Assembly (NCBI GenBank): GCA_024741835.1
Contig: JAENRP010000003.1
Coordinates: 425,908-489,907, forward strand
Length of the DNA: 64,000 bases
Direction of reading: 5' to 3'
From: Diplocarpon mali
Taxonomy: Eukaryota; Ascomycota; Leotiomycetes; Helotiales; Drepanopezizaceae
Part shown: positions 24,142 through 34,153 of the stretch, piece by piece
Position numbering within the stretch: the stretch's first letter is position 1
How the letters are laid out: every line of letters starts with the position of its first letter
The notes under the pieces: generated by a model
Seen by the model: the letters and a program-made list of their open reading frames with translations, nothing else
The model's database searches: none
Told to the model about the DNA's origin: nothing
Program-made: the position numbers and the translations under genes

Positions 24142-27100
24142 TCAGTATCTTTTCCCAGCTGGCTTCAGAAGCTCCCCAAAAGCAGCATCAACCTGTTTCT
24201 TCAATTCCTTATAACTGACAATAATGCAGTCCTGATCATCTCTACTGACGAGCTTGATCCTCTCTGCCACCCCGGCGTCGAGTTTATTCATACACTCCAA
24301 CACATGCGCCAGATCCACTACCGGCTTGCCCTCCGCATTGACCTGATGAAACACATAATCCCTAAACAGTTTCAGGAAATAGCGTTCTCCAACCTCGCTC
24401 CACTTTACATCGCCCTCGTACTCAGGCCGTTCGTTAATGGTGCCCAGTTTGGCGATTAAGCGGAATAGTCGCCCGTTCTCGAGTTCTTGGCTGAGGGTGC
24501 TAATGATAGTGTCATTGGCGTGCAGGGAGTTATCGTAGGATGTCATGATTTGACCTGAGATGCCGCGGATAAACTCGTTGAGGTCTTTCGTGCCCGGAGC
24601 CTGAGCGGGGGTGAGAAGCCACTCGATCGTGTCGCGAAACTCGACGCTGTAATTTCGCTTCAGGCTTTCGAGGGATCCTTTCAACGGAGTGGCCCCAGAA
24701 GCAAGATTGACATTGTTGGTGGCAATTGCTAAGATCAACTTGCCGAAGATGATAAAATCTTCTTGTTGAAGCTCGGCTACTGGTCTATCGGCCTCGAAGT
24801 GAATTACATCGAAGATCGAACAGGCGTTCAGGCGAATACGATTCTTGTCAGTGACGAGAACCTTACTAGGATCCATACATCTAGCCGCTAGATTGGCGGC
24901 GTGTATCGACTTGACTGCGTTCGCTAGCTGGACAACGTATCCCCACAAGATCTGTTCCGAGACAACGGCAGTGGCGATTCGATTCCCGTATCGATTTGTA
25001 TTGGTAAAATGGGCTTCGACTATAGTTTTTGACTGGGGGTAGTAGTTATAGACAAAGATCAGGGAGCTGTCTCCAAAAGCACGGGTCGTAAATGCATCGA
25101 TAACGGATACGACACCAGCGTTGTCGACCCTCCTCCAATTTTTGGCAGATTGGACAGCATTGGCGTTGCTTAGGCGAAATCCTGTTTTTTTAGCTAAGTT
25201 TTTAATACCGAGTCGGAGGCCTACCTTCAATGCGTCTCAAGACATAGGTAAGTCCGTTCTTACTTGACACAGCTTTATAAACCCAGCTTGGGAATCCAAA
25301 CACTGTTGCACTTTTATGGTGGCTAGTGTCAAGAGGTACTAGGGTGTGGTAATGCTCGACAGCGGGAAGTTGGGAGTCTATGTTTTTTAGTACCTACATC
25401 AGATACTGATCTAGGAGGAACATACTTGGCATAACTTGCCGTGCAGCTTCGGACTTCTTCTGCAGGTCTTCTCGGAGGTCGTTAGGCATGAAAAAATCAT
25501 GGGTATGCCGCTGATACGCAAGCAAATCTTGTCTGTGGGCACCAATCGGAGCGTAAAGATGGTATTGCAGCTAGAGATGTCAGATCTAGTCTTCAGACCG
25601 TGCCGGGTAACCCACAGGCTGTGCAGGACCAACAAAGGCTGCGGGCGTCTGAAAATATGTTGCTGCATTCGATGTGATCTGATTTTCTTCAAGGTAGGGA
25701 TTGTATGTAGTCGTCGGCATGGCTTGGCTTATAGTTTGCATCGAAAATGGGTCAAATGTGGGTATGGCGTCTGGTGTGCCCCCGTTTGTGAGAAGCTGCG
25801 CAATGTTGAGCAAGGAAAAATATGGACTGCAGTCGAGAACTTACACCTTGAGAAAGATCATAGTGCTGAGGAGTAAATTCTTTGATCTGGGCCGGATTGA
25901 ACAATGATGCTTCAGCCTCGGGAGGATTCGGGGTAGTAGAGCCCCCATATCGTGGAGTGAAAGGGGCCGCCGCAGCAGCTTGTGACGAGATAGTCGAAGC
26001 TTTGCCTGAGACTGGCATATTCGAGGGTGTAAAGGATGGAGAATCGAAACTTAGTGACTTCTTACTGTTTTATCAAGTTAGTGTATCGAATCATACGGGT
26101 AATGTTTTGAATGAAAGCTGCTGAAATCCATATCAATTTTAGCCTTGGGCATTTTGGATACAACAACTGGACTCCAAGAAGTAATTAAATGGGGAAGACG
26201 ATCAGTTGTCGGTGGCAGTTCAGATGAGTTATTCGAACAAACATGATTGTGCCGAGACCCAGGGTATTGGCTAGAATATGTCTTGGTGCAGGCCGAGTCG
26301 GGGAAAAGACCAGATGCGGCAGATGGCGAAGATGATGGGATATCGCTAAGCACAATTCTTATGCAAAACAGTCCAAAGATTCCCATAGCAGTACCACACA
26401 TAGGTTGCCGTGGATAAGAGCAGAGATATCGTTTGTAGCTCAACAAAGCTACAACTACTCCACCACCTCATTCAAAAGGTCGGGATCGGTGCCTCATATT
26501 GGCGAAACCAATGGGCAATTACTCTATGAATCTCTAGGCCCCCGGGAGAACATCATAGAGCGAAATCATCGCCAATCTGACAGACACCTATAGATGGCGC
26601 CTCAGCTCCAAGACTGGAGTGCTTATGGATGATAAACCGGGAGCTATCGTGCTGACAAGCCATTGATCATTCAGGGGCTGGGACCTTTGCAGCAGGCATG
26701 AATTTTCGAGGAGGTTCGGCCGTCCTCGGACACAATCTATGAATGAATGGTAGAGGTCCGAGGTCCAGGAAGATGCTTTGTGTGCCTGTCGAATCATGGG
26801 CCTCGGAAGCCTCCGTGCTGCCTCATCTGGTATATCTTCCACCCACGCGCTTTTTCAGAAAACCAAAGCCTGTCGAAAGCCCAGACGACGAGAGTCCCGG
26901 CGGGCCCGGAATTCCCTACTCCGCCGTATTGACCATATATTTGCAGATATAGACCTTCATCTCTCCAGCCGTAAATAGTACTCGTGATATCTTTCCATAG
27001 CCCTCCCCAGTGATATTCTCCGAGGCTTTAATACTCCGGCTGGTCGTATGGAGTCGGAAAAGAAAAAGTGCACTTACACATCGGCTTGAGAGCCTATGGT

Positions 27101-27330
27101 TCTGTTCGGATCATGGCTGAAGACACATCCAGAGTCTTCCCATCTGCAATGCCCATATATCGTGACATTTCTACACAGCGTATCTTTTGAGTTTTCTGAA
27201 CCGCGGCCCATCAGTCTTCAACACCGCAATTGCCCCCCCTCTGTATCTCCAGACACGTACCTCGTCCTTTAGGTCTTGGCGATACTGCTGGCTTGCGCTG
27301 CTCGGCTTGGTTGAACCGGGCGGAAGACAT
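24142..27330 (-). CDS. PAN3: PAN2-PAN3 deadenylase regulatory subunit PAN3
   Basis: Regulatory subunit of the poly(A) nuclease that trims mRNA tails; it binds poly(A)-binding protein and recruits the PAN2 nuclease. Seven exons: 27261-27330, 27078-27195, 25845-26064, 25616-25795, 25426-25570, 25225-25377 and 24142-25181, giving 641 aa in one continuous frame. Exon 2 encodes the CCCH finger (CRNVTIYGHC...GCVFSHD). Exon 3 begins with the PAM2-like motif SLSFDSPSFTP. The pseudokinase and C-terminal knob follow, with family landmarks such as FTTRAFGDSSLIFVY, IHAANLAARC, AELQQEDF, ELENGRLFRL, NERPEYEGD and YFLKLFRDYVFHQV. Most introns are 43-65 bp, but intron 2 is 1,013 bp. The long frame that seems to begin at 25230 is an artefact: it runs through a 43-bp intron (25182-25224). 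The gene is divergent from the UBX gene, with 600 bp between starts. Confidence 0.94.
26065..27077 (-). other. Unusually long intron of PAN3 (1,013 bp)
   Basis: Donor GTAAGT at 27077 and acceptor AACAG ending at 26065, with a CTAAC branch point about 20 bases upstream of the acceptor. All other introns of this gene are 43-65 bp. It separates the CCCH finger from the PAM2 motif, and the joined codon (GT+T, Val) restores the conserved order. A frame ending at 26097 with MPKAKIDMDF could be an alternative first exon, but it would need a 32-bp intron, which is too short to be credible. No transposon ends were found inside. Confidence 0.75.
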
Positions 27331-27930
27331 CTTCTGGGGGCAGTTCTTTCTTGGTCGACCTTCCTATCTGCCACCACCCGTTGACACGATTCGAAGTCTG
27401 AAAAAAAAAGTGAGCTATTTCCCTAAATGCGGGTGTCGAAATATAAAGGAAAGAAAACTGCAATTTGCCATCAAAGGGCCTACCGACGCAGCTGGAGCCC
27501 GGGTGAAGACACGAGGCCCTGAAGGGTGATTACTAACTTCAATCTGACAAACATTGCTCTGCTGCGATTGGTGTTGGGGATAGATCCTCCCACGAGCGGG
27601 TACTCAGGTTTGATTGTGATTGCTTCCAAAACAAATGCAGCTATTCACAGGTCCATTGCTGCCAAAATGACGTGGCTGTCGCGAGGTAAGGCATACGGCC
27701 TTAGACTAAGGAGACGTGGGGTTGAAGTGGAGCCGCGCTACTTACTGCAGCAGGTTGAGGCTGAAGAATTGGGTGCAGCTGCGGCTTGCTGCAAGGCCAC
27801 TCCAACAACTCTCACCAAGCAGCCTTCTGCAAGAGACCGCGAACTGCATTCACCTTGCTTCTTCTTTCACATCCATTATTCCCTGGTAAAAATGTCTACG
27901 TAGAATTCAGGATTCCCTCCATCCTGCGTC
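27331..27930. promoter_or_regulatory. Divergent promoter region, PAN3 / UBX gene
   Basis: 600 bp separate the two start codons, so both promoters and 5' UTRs must lie here. No sharply defined element was recognised. A plus-strand open frame inside (27526-27903) has no family similarity and is treated as chance. Confidence 0.6.
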
Positions 27931-29534
27931 ATGACGACACCGGAGACAGATATCAGCGAGCTCTCTGAGTCGCAACAGCTGGCCTTACAGCAATATACAG
28001 CATTTACGGAACAGGATGTACAAGCCGCGATACCACTTCTGCAGCGGTCGCAATGGAATGTGCAGGTGGGATATTACTTTCTGGAATTTACTCAATTTCA
28101 TAAGCCCTGACGTAGCGTTAGATAGCAATTGCCAAGTTCTTCGATGGCGAAGGCCCAGATCCAGTCGCCGAGGCTCGCGCAGCACAGAATATTCCTCCAC
28201 CAAGAGCAGCGCGGCAAGAGAACCTCCAAAATAGTCTACTTCAAAGTTCATCACGCCCTTCTAGATCAGAACCTCGACAGGACGCCGCGCCTCGAGTCGT
28301 CCCACAGCCTGACGACGATGTTATGCCAAGACCAAACTTCCTACTCTCTCTCCTCTTCACACCCTTTAGTCTACTCTACAGGCTCTTCTCTACATCCTTC
28401 GGGCTCTTCTCGTTTCTCTTTCCATTCCTGCCACAGGCATTACGGCCTAATCCCACAACGGGGACTGTGCGCAGGGCTAACACTGGCGGAAGAAGGTCGT
28501 TAAAACCTCGAGATGCGGCGGCGAGGCTAAAGCGCGAACTCGAGGAAGAATACGGGGTCAACACCCTACCGTTCTTCGAGGGGGGGTATGCACAAGCATT
28601 AGATCTGGCTAAGAAGGACCTGAAGTTCCTGGTCGTGCTACTCATATCCTCCGAACACGACGACACATCTTCCTTCATCCGCGAGACTCTCCTTTCCCCT
28701 GAAGTTCAGACCTTCTTCAAAGAGCCCACGAATAACACAATCTTCTGGACAGGCGATGTGCGGGATTCAGAAGCGTACCAAGTCTCCTCTGCATTGCTCT
28801 GCAGCAAATTCCCCTTCACAGCCCTCATCGCCCATGCTCCGAGCGTCAGTAGTACAGCGATGTCAGTTGTTACAAGAATCATTGGGCCCATGGAATCCTC
28901 TACCTATCTAGCGAAATTACGAAACGCAATCTCGACGCACGAAGAGCAACTAGCCTCAGTTCGCGCCTCTCGCTCAGCTCAGAACTTCGAACGCACACTC
29001 AGAGAAGAGCAAGACTCGGCATACGAGCGTAGTCTAGCCCAAGACAGAGAAAGAGCACGGTTAAAGAGAGAAGCCGAGGCTGCTGCAGCCGCAGAAGAAA
29101 AGAGAAAACAGGAAGCAAAAGAAACTGCTGAGAAACTGGCGGCAAGCAGACTGCAATGGCGAAAATGGCGAGCATCTAAAATTGGTGCAGAACCAAGCGC
29201 GGATTCAAAAGATATCGTGCGTATAGCGCTCAAGATGCCAGAAGCGGCGAGAGTCATGAGGCGGTTCAAGAGCGGCGATGGGATTGAGGAACTGTACGCT
29301 TTTGTCGATTGTTATGAGTTCTTAAGTAATGGCTCGGCTACGGAAGAAACAAGCGAGCCGGAAGAGTATACACATGATTTCGATTTTAGATTGGTACAGA
29401 TTTTACCTAGAATTGTTTATGATGTCGAAACTGGGGGTACGATTGGAGAGCGGGTTGGGCGAAGTGGAAATCTTATCGTGGAACCTATCAAGGATGAGGA
29501 CGAGGATGAGGACGAGGATGGAGACGAAGAATAG
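27931..29534 (+). CDS. UBX-domain protein of the FAF2/UBXD8 (fungal Ucp10) class
   Basis: Predicted ER-anchored adaptor that links the Cdc48/p97 ATPase to ubiquitylated substrates. Two exons: 27931-28065 and 28122-29534, joined across a 56-bp intron (GTGGGA...TTAG), giving 515 aa. Domains in order: a UBA-like helix bundle at about 10-50 (SQQLALQQYTAFTEQDVQAA); a hydrophobic hairpin at about 115-150 (FLLSLLFTPFSLLYRLF onward) that would insert in the ER or lipid-droplet membrane; a thioredoxin-like UAS domain at about 190-320; a charged Ala/Glu/Arg coiled coil at about 325-395; and a UBX domain at about 405-490 (IVRIALKMPEAARVMRRFK...). The C-terminus is an acidic DEDEDED tail. This domain order is that of human FAF2; budding-yeast Ubx2 is a more distant relative. 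The start was chosen because it gives a full UBA domain and follows the PAN3 divergent promoter. Confidence 0.93.
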
Positions 29535-31071
29535 ATTGCATCTGGCTACCATGTACCAATACAATCCTGTTGTCCTAGCTCTCTATAAGTCTTGCTGTTC
29601 AAAATTTTGGTGCCAGGCTTCTTGTTTGCGAAATGTTGTGCGCGCGACCAGATAACTCAACCCTGGACAGGCTCAAGTATTTCAGACTGCGTTATTTAAC
29701 TCTATTAGAACGTAGAACACATTTGATGCCGCTCCCAAAATATTAAGCTGGGAAACCACGTCCCCATTGATGCCGCGTTCTGTTGCATTCTCTCATCGAA
29801 TTTTGTGAACCCCAGGTGAAAGAGATGAGAGCAGTGAAAACAGGCCGAGAAAATAGTCATATTAGTATGGTTTAGAAGTTATTCAAATTCCCACGGGAAA
29901 AAGAGGCTTAAAACACAGCTTATGCAACCTTCTAATTATAAATATCTTAAATAGATCTCCACTACTGCAAGTGTAAAAGTGGGGTCTGAATTGATGGTCT
30001 TGGAAGACTCTATTGTTAACATGGTTGCTTGCTACAAGTATCAACACTGATTGGCAGTTGTACAGGTATCTAGGGATAGCTAGATTGAAGAGATCAGACC
30101 TCCCTCGAATAGTCGCTCGATTACTCAATACTCAATTTCATGACAAATAGTTCCCTTTCAAAGATCTTCGAAGGCCTCCGTATGATCGATAAAAAGCGGC
30201 ACGGCTTGATACCAACTCGTCACTGGCTGAGATAAAGTCGCGCCACGTTTCGCAATCATCGATATATACAGATCCGTTGAAGGGAAGCTTGGCTGTCGAT
30301 TATGGCTTCAAAGATTCTTGCTACTATTCCCCCGGTCTAGTAGCCAGCGTTAGCAAAGTCGTGAAGTTAACTCCGGCTATTACTAAACGTTGATACGTAC
30401 GCCTCTGCCACCGCTATATAATTAACAGTTAGACGAAAGGGGGGCGCGGAGCGGAAGGGAAGTAACCTCCTCTGCACCCTAAATGCGGAGTAAATGGCAC
30501 AAGAATTGGACGAAAAATTAACTATGAGTAATGTTCCGCCCTTGTCAAACTCTTCCGGGTATTCAGCAGTCCTTGCTGCTTTTGGAACACAGACCAAAAA
30601 CTTATGAATAGCAAAAGCTGAGGTATATACAGAAACGTATAGAAAGTAGTTCCCAACTAGTCTCCAATTTTGGTCCATCTAGTACCGTAGAGAGAATGTC
30701 ACAGAATTTAGGAGTGCAAATATATGCTTTCCGCCAAGATCCTCCTTTCCCATGAGAGATCACTGGAGTGTATTAGTCGGAGTTAGTATCACTACTTCGG
30801 TCCCCGCCCAAAGCCGTGATGTTAAGTCCGAAAAACATGCCTTTTGCATTACAAAGACGATGATTGGAAGAAGGATAGGCGTTTGACATCTTGCTTGCAT
30901 GTAGTGTACACCGTTGTCTCCTCTTAGACCTTTGTCAATACTACCAATACTTCGCTGCTTCCAATTCCTCACATTTTCAACCTCAAATAAATCTCAACCC
31001 TTTTGATTTCACTGGCCCTATTGAGAATCAGCTTCATCAGCATCACGATTGAGTGGTATCTAACGGTATCT
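29535..31071. other. Intergenic region
   Basis: No supportable gene. A minus-strand frame near 30367-30678 has a hydrophobic stretch but no family match. The last about 300 bp are the promoter side of the dehydrogenase. Confidence 0.5.
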
Positions 31072-32138
31072 ATGGCTCAACAAATCGATGCCAATGCGTA
31101 CAGCACGCCTTTCCTCCCTACCAAAACTCTCCATCGGGACCCTTACCCAGCCATCTCCCCTTCAGACCCTGCGAATTCTCAGGAAGACAGAATCATAGTA
31201 ATCACAGGTGCTAGCGCCGGAATCGGAAAGGTATGCCTCAAACACCTGATAGAAAGACATTCACTGACATTCCCAGGCCGCTGCCAAAGTTTGGGCTCGT
31301 GCCGGTGCAAAAGGAATAGTTATTGCCGCCCGCCGCCTAGACTTGTTGAACAATGTCGCCGAAGAACTGAGAGAAATCAGCCCTTCTACGGCAGTTCTGG
31401 CTGTCAAAGCAGATGTCGCCAACGAATCTGAAGTAGAAAATCTCTTTGCCCAGGTTCAGAAGACCTTTGGCCGCGCGGCTGATGTTCTTCTGAATAACGC
31501 GGGATACGACAAAGATGTATCAATCATTGGTTTATCAACTGATGAGTGGTGGAAGGGAATCGTGAGTTCCAACGACGAAATTCTGATTTGATAGCTTGGG
31601 GCTGACAGTCGTAGGAAATTAATTTCAAGGGCGCATATCTGATGAGTCGAAATTTTATTCTATCGCAACCCAACCCAGAAGAATCGAAAGCAACAATCAT
31701 CACTGTCTCTTCAGGGCGTGCAGGTCTCACTTTTCCTAAAGGGTCTGCCTACAACATTAGCAAACTTGCGGAGCAACGTCTCAACGAACATATACAAATT
31801 GGTACATTCCCTCCACTCATCTCGCCTTCACAGAAATCCTGATGCTTACAGAACACCCCAACCTACGAGTCTTCACCACAATGCCCGGCATTGTACTCAC
31901 TGATATGACAGCGGAGCAATACATCCCGTATGCCAAAGACCATATTGATCTCACCGGAATGCTTGCCCTTTATCTTGCGCAGCCTAGAGCAGATTTCTTG
32001 AAGGGAAGTATGATCAGCGTCAATTGGGACGTCGATGAATTGGAGCAGCACAAGGTTGAGATTGTAGAGAAGAAAGCGCTCCAAACATCTTGGATGTCGA
32101 TACTACCATTCAGTGGCGGCAAAGGTCTTGGTGCGTAG
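31072..32138 (+). CDS. Short-chain dehydrogenase/reductase (SDR)
   Basis: NAD(P)-dependent oxidoreductase with a Rossmann fold; the substrate is unknown. Four exons: 31072-31230, 31277-31561, 31615-31801 and 31852-32138, with introns of 46, 53 and 50 bp, giving 305 aa. The dinucleotide-binding motif TGASAGIGKA spans the first intron. AARR after the second beta strand suggests NADP preference, which is an inference. The NNAG motif is present (LLNNAGYDKD). The catalytic Ser lies in ITVSSGRAG, and Tyr/Lys in SAYNISKLA give the YxxxK pair. An alternative Met at 31003 would add a 23-residue hydrophobic start (LALLRISFISITIEW), which could be a membrane anchor; MAQQ at 31072 was preferred because the protein then begins like soluble fungal SDRs. 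The neighbours give no pathway hint. Confidence 0.9.
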
Positions 32139-33785
32139 ACAGTGGAGCTTTTTGGATGGAAATCGTAGGCACTGTGCTAAGCCGTAGCCTATACGTAACA
32201 TAATCATTTTTTTGTCCAAACTTTTGTCAATCTTGCGAGTTGATATCCGGATTCTTCAAGACTCTCAGAGATGGACCGCCAACCGCAAGGGGTAGATCAT
32301 ATCTTCTCGGATGTCATCTGGTAATATCAAGGAGGGACATGGTTGCGATGGCGCCGCTGGGAGATGAGTGATGTGTCGAGATATCGAGATTTTGGAAAAG
32401 GTGGATGGTGATGACACGGGCGTCAGTCTTTGGGCCGGGGTCTGGACAGTTTCATATCCGATTGGTAATAACAATGAGGTACAAGAGATAGTCTTACTAT
32501 TCAAATTCCTTACGTGACTGGAATGATGATACTCGAAACCGCGTCAAGATCACCACGCCGGGTTTTGCGGTCCTCAGGGCTCTTGGCTCTTGGCTAAGCG
32601 AGAACGACTCGCTTCAGAAAGAGGCGAGTGTAAACAAGGTGGAACCAACAAGACAACACTACGCCCAGCAGTTTTCCACGGCAGGATTTCGCCCTCTTCA
32701 AATTGGAGTCATGAAGTTGATGAATCTTACTATAATTATGGCTACTATTGCAGAGGCGCTATTCGCATACTTGGATTAGTCGGAAACTTAGCCACCGGGT
32801 TTTGCGTGGTTTGCAGCTTGTCCGAGCCAGGTCGCCAAATAGGGCGGCGGCCTCTCTCCAGCAGCATTACTGATGGCTCGAACGGATTGCGTTGTTGGCG
32901 AAAACATCCGAGTGCGAGGAGTCTTGCGCAGTATTGGCGCTTTTCACTCGGCAGCGATATGGCACGGAAGTCACGAACAATTCATTGACGAGCTACTCCA
33001 CAGATTTGCAAGCAGTGCCTGCTTGCGCGGCGGTGCAACGATATTTATGCGGTAGGGTGTTCGGCGAACCATTCGTCCCCGTTTTGACTTCTTTTCCGGC
33101 AAGACGTTCGTCAGCAGGACACAATACCGGCCCAGGACTGGACTGTGCCAAACACCTGCACGCACCACTTTCCCACATTCTGATGGAGAAATCCAGCGTC
33201 AACATCACGTTCTAGTACAATCTTGGTGAAATTGAGATGGTTTGCCCATGCCCTCTCTCTTTCTCCGTACATAAGGCTATAATGGAAAATAGGGCCGGTG
33301 GAGGAGTGGGGCGACACGGAAATCCAGTTGGCGATTTGCTACGGACCGGAAAATATAATTTCCGGTGGTCAATTGGACACCCACTCGGGATTATAAGGGT
33401 GTTTACTCAGCAAAGGCCTGATTTCTGGGGTAGCTACCCGGCGAAGTGCATGGGGTATACCCGGCTACCGGGTATACATACCCACGCCCAACTCTATCCA
33501 TCACAAGACGAGTTGAGTCTACGTTCGAGACGAGTATAGCTACAGCTCCAAGTTTTGACAGTGTACCTCTTGAACAGACTGCATTAATTCATCTCATGAA
33601 GGTTTCATATTACTTGACTTCTGTCAAGTCACCAGTTCGCAAAACCAATGACTTCGAAGACCGTGCCGAAGGCGTCAAGTGATAGCATGGAACAATACCG
33701 GCTTCCATATTCAGATTGCGGCAGCACAAATAGATAGCGCAAAGAACCGTTCGGGGACGCTTAATATGAATCAATCAAGCACGAT
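32139..33785. other. Intergenic region upstream of tRNA-Leu
   Basis: No supportable gene; only short overlapping frames. It contains a perfect 10-bp inverted repeat at 33455-33477 and a weaker one (TGACTT/AAGTCA) near 33613-33632. Confidence 0.5.
33455..33477. repeat. Perfect inverted repeat, 10-bp arms, 3-bp loop
   Basis: GTATACCCGG, then CTA, then CCGGGTATAC. The same CCGGGTATA text recurs at about 22973-22981, and ACCCGG occurs again about 20 bp upstream. Confidence 0.85.
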
Positions 33786-33884
33786 GGACAGATGGCCGAG
33801 CTGGTTATGGCGCCAGGTTAAGGCTTCCTTAACAGTGATTTCCTGGTCTCGCAAGAGGCGTGGGTTCGAGTCCCACTCTGTTCA
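33786..33884 (+). tRNA. tRNA-Leu (anticodon AAG) with intron
   Basis: Class II tRNA. The acceptor stem GGACAGA pairs with TCTGTTC (one G-U pair), with discriminator A at 33884. D stem GCC/GGC. Anticodon stem CCAGG (33813-33817) and CCTGG (33842-33846). The loop begins TTAAGG, with anticodon AAG at 33820-33822. A 17-nt intron at 33824-33840 sits one base after the anticodon, at the standard place, and contains CCTTAA, which pairs with the anticodon loop as in other fungal tRNA introns. A long variable arm is present. The T arm is GTGGG/CCCAC, and the B box GGTTCGAGTCC is intact at 33863-33873. It reads CUU codons, and CUC after A34 is changed to inosine. It lies 145 bp from the left end of the retrotransposon block. 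Confidence 0.95.
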
Positions 33885-33887
33885 GTC

Positions 33888-33891
33888 TTTT
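33888..33891 (+). terminator. RNA polymerase III terminator of tRNA-Leu
   Basis: A TTTT run three bases after the tRNA 3' end, the expected minimal Pol III stop signal. Confidence 0.75.
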
Positions 33892-34029
33892 GGTGAATGT
33901 GCGACGGTCTTTTTGTTCGTGACCGCCAAGTGTGCCGCCAGAACAGTTCCAAGCGAAGCCCTTCTCCGTGGCTGAGCGCTTAGTCGTGGCCATTGAAAGC
34001 GTGATCAGGCATACCAGCGTGAATCTGTC

Positions 34030-34153
34030 TGACAGAATCGAAAGGTGTAGATTCTAGTTCTAGAGAGCTGAAGTAGTATATATATAAGGTAGGCTTACTA
34101 AGCCTTAGCCTTCGCTCCGTGCGGTAATCTCTGTACCTTATATATTTCTAATA
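34030..34153 (-). repeat. Outer element LTR, left copy (3' LTR in element sense)
   Basis: 124 bp, the same length as its partner at 51284-51407; nearly all differences are transitions. It contains the phrase GCTCCGTGCGGTAATCTCT, unchanged in both. The 5-bp target site CTGTC lies immediately outside at 34025-34029. Confidence 0.93.

Noticed and set aside
25182..25230. Start of the 362-codon PAN3 frame at MKVGLRLGIKN
   Set aside because: These codons read through a 43-bp intron (GTAGGC...ACAG). Splicing joins RRIEG to FRLSN, as in other PAN3 proteins.
26097..26152. MPKAKIDMDFSSFH exon as the PAN3 start
   Set aside because: It fits the frame and a branch point, but it needs a 32-bp intron and lacks the zinc finger, which is found upstream with proper splice sites. 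Kept only as a possible alternative.
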